Program-made: the position numbers and the translations under genes | Shown here: positions 57,922-64,000 of the stretch, one piece after another | How the letters are laid out: every line of letters starts with the position of its first letter | Position numbering within the stretch: the stretch's first letter is position 1 | Notes under the pieces: model-generated | The model's input: only the letters and a program-made list of their open reading frames with translations | Database searches by the model: none | What the model was told of the DNA's origin: nothing | Assembly (NCBI RefSeq): GCF_000237925.1 | Contig: NC_031495.1 | Span: forward strand, 28,960,679-29,024,678 | Source of the DNA: Schistosoma mansoni | Lineage: Eukaryota > Platyhelminthes > Trematoda > Strigeidida > Schistosomatidae | Direction: 5' to 3' | Length of the DNA: 64,000 nucleotides

Positions 57922-58060
57922 TTTTCATAGTTGAAACCAGGAGTCAATTGAAGCTAGACCACCAAAAAAAACCTGTAAGCACTGGGCAGCCGTTTCGTCT
58001 TATTGTGGGACTCCTCAGCAGTGAGCATCCACGACCTCGCCTCACGAGATTCGAACCCAG
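57922..58060 (-). mobile_element. Family-B hammerhead repeat, 5'-truncated, copy G
   Basis: On the minus strand it starts at the box B-like GGGTTCGAATCTCGTGAGGC and continues through the ribozyme (57979-58024) and the GGTGGTCTAGCTTCAATTGA tail. In the ribozyme, stem II has a mismatch (GTCC/AGAC) and the GTC cleavage triplet reads GCC, so it should not cut. An A run interrupts the usual GGTTTTCCATGG segment. Confidence 0.75.
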
Positions 58061-58760
58061 GAAAGTAATGATAAAGAATAAACTGAAATAATCTTAAACT
58101 AAAATATTGATCGATTTTAATGAATCATATTAAAAGACAAATAAACAAAGAAGAATTTCTTTCTAACATTAATTTTGTTTACTCCTTTGTGATATTCAAT
58201 TGTCAATCATTCAAATTGGAAATAAAATGTAAATATATTTTAAAATGTACAAATCGTTTAATTTTGAAAAAATTGAATGTTTGTTTGTTTTCTCAATACA
58301 GTGACGTATATAGTAACACTGGAAAAAAGAAGCTTTATCATATACAATCAACTGAAATACCAAACATATAAAGCTAAAAGAAAACTGTATTTCTTAAAAT
58401 AGAAATCTATTTTCCTTCTTGTATTTTGTTTCTTTTTGTGTGAATATAATTAGTAACATTGAATATTGAAACATCTATCTCTGAAAAAAAAACTCAATAA
58501 AGTAGAGAGAGAGAGAAATTTTTTATCGACCAAGTTTATTTAACCTCAAAATAGAAAATTCTTTTTCACGTCTACACAAATATGATGTAATTTGTTGACA
58601 TTTTCAACTAAAAAAGGTATATAATATAGGACCCAATAGTTCAGAATATCAATAATGTTGCATAATGAATCCAATCAATCTGATCCATTCAACTATCTTT
58701 CAATAACTGAAATAAATTTGTGTCAGTTACAAATTAGGATGGAACAATAAAACTGACCAG
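58061..58760. other. Unannotated AT-rich non-coding stretch
   Basis: The open frame at 58120-58371 has no motif. Nothing else was recognised. Confidence 0.4.
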
Positions 58761-59143
58761 TTGCAGTCCTAAAACATCAATGGGAAGATTCAAACAAAAT
58801 AATACTAAGTGAATTTAAACTTCACTTGCACAAGCAAGTGGCTATCAGGACTCAGTGGCCGAGTGGATAACGCGATGGCGTTTGAAGCGAAAAGTACTGG
58901 GTTCGAGTCCCAGAGTGAACATCAACTCTGATATGCAGGTACGTCCAGCTGACGAGTTTCAAATAGGACGAAACGCGCGTCCTGGATTCCACTGCTAGCC
59001 ACTATCCATCTTTGCTTAAAATGCTTGTAAATTTAGGCTATATCGAGGCAATACGCACAGTATGCATATATACCAATAAGAGACTAATCAGTTGCAGTCC
59101 TAAACATCAATGGGAAGATTCAAACAAAACAATACTAAGTGAA
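58761..59143 (+). mobile_element. Sm-alpha element, about 1.16 tandem units, with intact hammerhead
   Basis: The terminal block TTGCAGTCCTAAAACATCAA at 58761 recurs at 59092, 331 bp later, so one whole monomer is preceded by the last 53 bases of another. The monomer has a tRNA-like head with box A GTGGCCGAGTGGATAACGCG (58855-58874) and box B GGGTTCGAGTCCC (about 58899-58911). The ribozyme, the GCTAGCCACTATCCATCTTT segment and the terminal block follow. The 330-bp period and the head-ribozyme-tail order fit the known Sm-alpha hammerhead repeat of schistosomes. It has no coding capacity and needs a partner reverse transcriptase. Confidence 0.88.
58935..58995 (+). ncRNA. Sm-alpha hammerhead ribozyme, core intact
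   Basis: Stem I has outer GCAG/CTGC and inner TCCAG/CTGGA helices with an internal loop between them. The core CTGACGA is followed by stem II GTTT/GGAC, held by one G-C, one U-A and two U-G pairs, with loop CAAATA. GAAAC, a very short stem III (ACG..CGT) and cleavage triplet GTC complete it. Every catalytic-core base matches the published schistosome hammerhead. The weakest point is stem II, where U has replaced C twice. Cleavage would fall after the C at 58981. Confidence 0.88.
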
Positions 59144-59367
59144 TAAAATTTTCGCTCGATAAATATACACCTGTACTCTAACTCATATCGTTTCATGATA
59201 AAAAAAACTATCTTCAAACCATTGAATTGTAAACTAATTCATTTAAAAAAAATATGCTTATGTTTAGAGATGTACTACTATACGATAATTGTTCGACAGT
59301 TTTATTGCTAATGGTTCGTTGTAAGATTTTAAGTTACTTAATTTGATCACTGTTGAAATCATAAGTG
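59144..59367. other. Spacer
   Basis: AT-rich, with no recognised feature. Confidence 0.35.
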
Positions 59368-59461
59368 TGCATTGTGGAAAAGTCACAGACTAGCATGAAA
59401 CAGCTATCCAACATTCCTCGCTTTTTAATAATGCTCTGAATGAGATCAATCTGTTATGAAC
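59368..59461 (+). repeat. Decayed hammerhead-repeat remnant related to family B
   Basis: GTGCATTGTGGAAAAGTCAC followed by GACTAGCATGAAACAGCTAT and a TCCAACATTCC stretch keeps the spacing of a family-B ribozyme, but the CTGANGA core is lost. It resembles the remnant at 47736-47815. Confidence 0.4.
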
Positions 59462-59759
59462 AACATTTACAAATGGAAATTATTACCACGAAACTGATAT
59501 ATTAAAACTGAATAATAAACGATAATTAAGCCTAACTTGTTTTAAAAATTGACATAAAACTAGTTCTTTATATATGACGAATAGACATGATATTGATAAA
59601 GTAGAAATTATTTATTATTATTCATTGTTTGAAAGGATTTGTATCTTTTTAATGTTAAATTTAAGAACTACTTTCCATCAGTCATTTTTAGTATGTGTTC
59701 ATTTTGAGCAGATCATATTGACGTTGTTCAATAAATAATAAATAAATAAATAATAAAAT
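59462..59759. other. Spacer with AAT/AAAT-rich run
   Basis: Ends in an AATAAATAAATAAATAATAA-like low-complexity run. No gene. Confidence 0.4.
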
Positions 59760-59872
59760 TGGGTAGTGTCTGGCAGCAGAATCCAGTACATACTATTTTC
59801 CTATTTGAGACTCTATCTGACGAGTTTCATAAAAGACGAAACTCTAGTCCTGGATTTCACAGTTTGTCATCG
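59760..59872. mobile_element. Head-to-head chimera of two Sm-alpha hammerhead segments
   Basis: 59760-59815 is antisense Sm-alpha sequence (GGCAGCAGAATCCAGTACAT, then CCTATTTGAGAC). 59816-59872 is sense sequence with CTGACGA, stem II GTTT/AGAC, GAAAC, short stem III, GTC, and CTGGATTTCACAG. The sense core is complete, but its 5' stem I strand is replaced by the antisense piece, so it should not fold as a normal hammerhead. Confidence 0.65.
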
Positions 59873-60489
59873 TTTAAATTAGGAGAAAACATTTAACTGT
59901 TATGTTTCGATTAACCGACTCTTGACTAATAAATTAAACCTTGGATGTACTATTATTTTTTAAATCGATCAAATACGCGTCAACAAACAAATAACGCATG
60001 ATTGTTTTTAATTTGATCGATTAATAACACTGGAGCATGGAAGTTAGCTCATTTCTGTTGTTAACTTATATATATATGGAAGTGAGCTAGTGAATAAACA
60101 AATGTGTATGTTTATTTTTACTCTTGTCAATTCCTTGTATCTAAATACTAGTTTTAAGTTTTTCTACTATTCAATTTTTCAATAAATAATAAAACAAATA
60201 ATAATTATTATCAAAACATATTCAAATTATATCAGTCAATAAAACACTGTCCTTTATGGCAAATATAAAAAGAAGTTGTTTATCGAAATGGACAAATAAG
60301 TTGAGTACATCCATTTCTATTTAATTATAATTATCATATGAGAATATTCCGACAACTACTAAAACCATCATCAAAATGGTACACGCATTTTTAAACACAT
60401 GACTTCACAGCATACTCCAAATCCATCGACCAAAACATCATTTGTTATAATCAACTGTGGTGTACAACAAATCAGATTCCAGATGGAGA
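59873..60489. other. Unannotated AT-rich non-coding stretch
   Basis: No gene or recognised repeat. Confidence 0.4.
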
Positions 60490-60725
60490 GGTGGTTAGGA
60501 AAAGTCAAAAGAAATCATTAGACCGTGTTACAAAACAAACCCTGAATGGGAATTCTGAAGGCAAAAGGAAAGAAGGTAGATGAGAGTACGCATTCTATCG
60601 GGAATTGACGACAAACGCCAAAAAATGAATTGTACTTGAAAGCAGCTGAATAGGATAGCCCATGACAGAGTTGTTTGGAGAATCGTGGTCGGCGACCTAT
60701 ACGACACAAGAGAATACAAGCCTAA
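60490..60725 (+). mobile_element. RTE-like retrotransposon 3' end, degenerate
   Basis: Broken frames keep the outline of the RTE C-terminus: an LNGNSEGKRKEGR-like block near 60545 and a 'DRVVWRIVVGDLYD' block near 60665-60705. Other blocks are out of frame. It is more diverged than the copies at 9805 and 62930 and may belong to another RTE subfamily. Confidence 0.55.
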
Positions 60726-62234
60726 TCAAGTTAGATATTAATTAAGCCTCTGTATGACCTGAAAACCACCATCATCTAACTGGTACTGATGCTGGGTAAC
60801 AAACTAGAACAATGCAAATAAAGGAAGCGTTTTTTGACTCCTAGTGGTCCTCAAACTGATGCATCTCATTTATTCTCACTGTTTTTGGTAGCGTTTACAA
60901 TATTCGATCGACACTGATTAGTAGGAAACATTGTATTAGTTATGGCTAAATAATCAATCACATCAAAAGGAGGTTGGTCGTTGATCACATACCTTAGGAG
61001 CAACGTCTCTGACTTTGACCCTGAGTTTAAAAGGTTCCGATTTCATGAGAAGCATAAGTTCTAATGAAGTTTGCGAATACGTCTTGTTCCATTACTTTCA
61101 ACCACTAAGAAATGGGGTGTAACCAATATGTTTATGTTGAAAATAAATTCTTTTATATTTGTTGAAGATTTCATCCATTGCAATGGAAACATGACTCATA
61201 TGGACTTCTGAATGTTGTGGTAATTGTTTATTTAAGTTGAATAAACTGTTTTTCTTTCAGTTTACACATTCAAATATCACTTAATTTGATAAAATCAAAT
61301 GAAATATTCATGAAGTATACGTACAACTAATAAAAACTGAAACAGTCATATGTACTAGAGTTCTAAAGCTCGTGTCTGATACTAATAACTTTATCGAAAA
61401 TCAGAGTAAGTTAATAAAAATTGTCCATTTAGTGTAACTTCGAAAAGTTCTAAATGAAATTATAACTGTGTATTTAAACATTAGCTTGGAAAAAAAGGTT
61501 AATTGGGGCGCTATATTATTATCCATTCAAATTTCAAATAAAACATCCATTATGTGAATGATTCAGTACAGATTTCTATACTGAATTTTAAGTTACCCTA
61601 TTATTTAGAAAGAAAGTAATGGTACCCGACTGACCCAACTTATTTTGCAATATAATCTACAATAACATGAATTAAGTATTCCATGTTCTAATCATTATCA
61701 TAGTCAATACTTTATACCTGATCAGAATGTTTAAGTAATTAAAGTAAACTTCAGTCTGGTACAATCTTTTTTTTTTGTTTTTCTTGAAACCGAACGATTC
61801 AAATGAAACTGTGACATTGATGATGAATGTTGTATATCCGTCATCCATTAAGAAAATAAAAGATAATTTCATCGATGTTTAACATTGAGTGTAAATATTC
61901 TTAAATGTTTAAACAAATTTCTAGATTATATCATAAATACTATACAAGCAAAAATCATTTTAAAAAATGTCTATTTATTAGAATCTCACTGAGACAATAC
62001 AGGCAGAATTTAAGAATAAACATTTATGGAGATAGTAGGATAGCTAGCTATTTGGTTGTCAATTTGATTCTAAATCATTACGCTTTGATCTTAGTGTATA
62101 ATCCTTAATCATCTAGACATGAATAATCCATCTTTTGTCAAACTGTTATAAGTCAATGGTCAAATATGACATCCAAATCAACAGAGCAACATATGTTTTA
62201 AAAAATAGTCAAAAAATCAATATGCTCAGAATGG
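60726..62234. other. Unannotated AT-rich non-coding stretch
   Basis: No gene or recognised repeat. The short frames at 61672-61872 and 61905-62108 have no motif. Confidence 0.4.
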
Positions 62235-62450
62235 GGTTTGTAGAGATTGTAGTAATGTTAATAGTTGAATTCATAAGTCAATGTAAGGTAGACCACCGTT
62301 GAAAACCTAGAAGCACTGGATGGTTGTTTTGTCCTAGTATGGAACTCCTCAGCAATGCGCGTCCATAATCTTGCACGCCATCCAGTGCTTCCAGGTTTTC
62401 AATAATGGTCTAGCTTACATGAACTCATGAATTCAAATATTAAAAATCAA
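62235..62450. mobile_element. Inverted pair of family-B 3' ends around a hammerhead relic (copy H)
   Basis: 62235-62375 is an antisense copy with a ribozyme relic at 62313-62358. In it CTGAGGA is intact, but GAAAC reads AAAAC and the cleavage triplet reads ATC. 62379-62450 is a sense 3' tail starting CATCCAGTGCTTCCAGG. The tails form inverted arms of about 64 bases (62261-62324 and 62379-62442) around a spacer of about 54 bases. Confidence 0.7.
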
Positions 62451-62929
62451 TAGACAGGTAAATAAATAAAACAACAACATTTTCACAATGATTATGGTAC
62501 ACATTTAAATATGATTAAAATTACAATTATATGGTCACAACAGTATCAAACAATCACTTTTACTAGTGATGAGCACCCAATTATAAAGAATCGATGACTA
62601 TATAAACACATATGGATTTCACAAAGATGAATTTTCTACAAAAAAAAAACAAAAAACAAACAAACAAAGAACCGAAGTAAACATGCTGATTGAATTACTG
62701 AACAGTAATAATTCATCATAAAACTAACCAATATTACTCTCATACTCTTTGTTTATAAACTGAATAAAATTGTCTTATGAGTATACTTCTGATTTAAGTT
62801 CTTACTAAATTAAAAACTTACTATTTTTAACGACATATAAATTAAATTCCTAAAAAAATGAAACCATTATTACATTTTGATCAACAAATAATCAAGCTAA
62901 ATTATGTTAATACTCTAAATTGTAATTTG
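62451..62929. other. Unannotated AT-rich stretch with A-rich run
   Basis: Contains an A/CAAA-rich run near 62638-62670. No gene. Confidence 0.4.
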
Positions 62930-63835
62930 AATTCTCTTTCTCCTAGTGATTGACTGGATAATGAAGACGTCAACATTCGGAGGGAAGCGCAGGATACAGT
63001 GGACAGGCAGGATGCAGCTGGACGATTTAAAATTCGCAGATGATCTGGATCTTCTATCACACACGCAACAACAAATGCAGGAGGAGACAACCAGTGTGGC
63101 AGTAGCCTCAGCAGCAATAGGTCTCAAGATAAACAAAGGGAAAAGCAAGACTCTCCGATACAATACAGCATGCACCAATCGAATTACATTTGACGGAGAA
63201 GTTTTGGAGGATGTAAAAACTTTTACATATCTGGTTGGCATCATTGATGAACACGATAGATCTGATGCAGATGTGAAGACGCGGATCGGCAAAGCAAGAG
63301 CAGCATAGTTACAACTGAAGAACATCTGGAACTAAAAACAATTGTCAACCAACACCAAAGTCAGAGTTTTCAGTGCAAATGTCAAAACAGTTCTACTGTA
63401 TGGGGCGGAGACGTGGAGAACTACGAAGGCCATCATCTAGAATATACAGGTGTTTATTAACAGTTGTCTACGCAAAATACTTTGGATCCGTTGACCAGAC
63501 ACTATCAGCAACAAGCTACTGTGGGAGACAACAAACCAGACTCTAGTGGAGGAAGAAATCAGGAAGAAGCGCCGGAAATGGATAGGACACACATTGAGGG
63601 AAGCAGCCAAAAGCATCACAAGACAAGCCCTCATATGGAATCCTGAAGGTTAAAGGAGAAGAGGAGACCAAAAAACACATTACGTCGGGAAATGGAGACA
63701 GACATGAGAAGAATGAACAAAAATTGGATAGAACTAGAAAGGAAGGCCCAGGACAGAGTGGGTTGGAGAATGCTGGTCGGTGGCCTATGCTCCATTGGGG
63801 GTAACAGGCGTAAGTAAGTAAGTAATTTGAATTAA
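62930..63835 (+). pseudogene. RTE/SR2-like retrotransposon, 5'-truncated, C-terminal half of the reverse transcriptase
   Basis: Starting in the middle of the reverse transcriptase, it shows VIDWIMKTSTFGG, then LKFADDLDLLSHT (about 63025-63060), the F-A-D-D catalytic box, followed by IGLKINKGKSK and TYLVGIIDEHD. Past a stop at 63306 come VKTVLLYGAETWRTTKAI, a 'WIGHTLREA' block, and finally the DRVGW-type end with a GTAAGTAAGTAAGTAA 3' terminus. The active-site box is intact. In-frame stops (for example at 63306 and about 63336) and the 5' truncation kill the copy. It is the youngest-looking RTE copy in the window. Confidence 0.85.
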
Positions 63836-64000
63836 TGAAAAATAAAGCAAGATTAGTTTTTGTACTAAACAAGATTATGTGAAACTTATGTGAATGTTAA
63901 AGATTGTTATTCTTCTCTGGGATTCTATCATAACTATTCAACTATTCATTAGATAAATGATGAATTGTATACTTTAGACGATGGTTAAAAATAAAATTTA
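63836..64000. other. Right end of window, non-coding
   Basis: AT-rich, with no feature seen. Confidence 0.4.

Noticed and set aside
58853-58924. The Sm-alpha head as a real tRNA gene
   Set aside because: Boxes A and B are present but the acceptor and anticodon arms cannot be paired into a cloverleaf. It is a SINE promoter region.
1-64000. A schistosome spliced-leader RNA gene, 5S rRNA or snRNA gene
   Set aside because: I looked for the leader sequence and the characteristic cores on both strands and saw none. The array units contain only the tRNA as a recognisable RNA gene.

Overview
The window is AT-rich, gene-poor, repeat-dense eukaryotic DNA that I read as a blood fluke (genus Schistosoma). 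The evidence is Sm-alpha-type tRNA-headed repeats carrying hammerhead ribozymes, RTE/SR2-like non-LTR retrotransposons, a Penelope-like element with a GIY-YIG endonuclease tail, a Merlin DNA transposon relic, and a flatworm-style BBS9 gene. The species cannot be fixed from this sequence alone. There are two assembly gaps, at 3056-3389 (334 N) and 43361-43560 (200 N).

Layout. 1-3055 is non-coding DNA with decayed Sm-alpha pieces. 3390-5101 is an island of the 1.5 kb tRNA-Leu repeat, directly after the first gap. 5102-14890 is a graveyard of mobile elements: a 134-bp inverted repeat whose arms I read as identical, three copies of a second tRNA-headed hammerhead repeat (called family B here), a Penelope relic, RTE 3' ends, and an internally deleted RTE copy on the minus strand. 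14891-21155 is mostly unrecognised, with one dead non-LTR reverse transcriptase. 21156-26960 is the only convincing protein-coding gene, a two-exon BBS9 (PTHB1) orthologue of 1056 codons. Its 2.6 kb intron carries a decayed Sm-alpha copy. 27549-43356 is a tandem array of ten complete tRNA-Leu(UAA) genes at 1500-1508 bp spacing, cut off by the second gap. 43561-64000 is non-coding with further relics: a 772-bp Merlin element with terminal inverted repeats and an 8-bp target duplication, several Sm-alpha and family-B copies including two inverted chimeras, RTE fragments and two LTR-like segments.

Function. BBS9 is a BBSome subunit for ciliary trafficking. The array supplies up to twelve tRNA-Leu(UAA) genes in the window, all sharing one anticodon-stem mismatch. 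The hammerhead repeats combine pol III-type internal promoter boxes with self-cleaving RNA folds. One Sm-alpha copy (58935-58995) has an apparently intact core. Two loci show tandem periodicity (331 bp for Sm-alpha, about 400 bp for family B), as expected if such repeats pass through circular or multimeric RNA.
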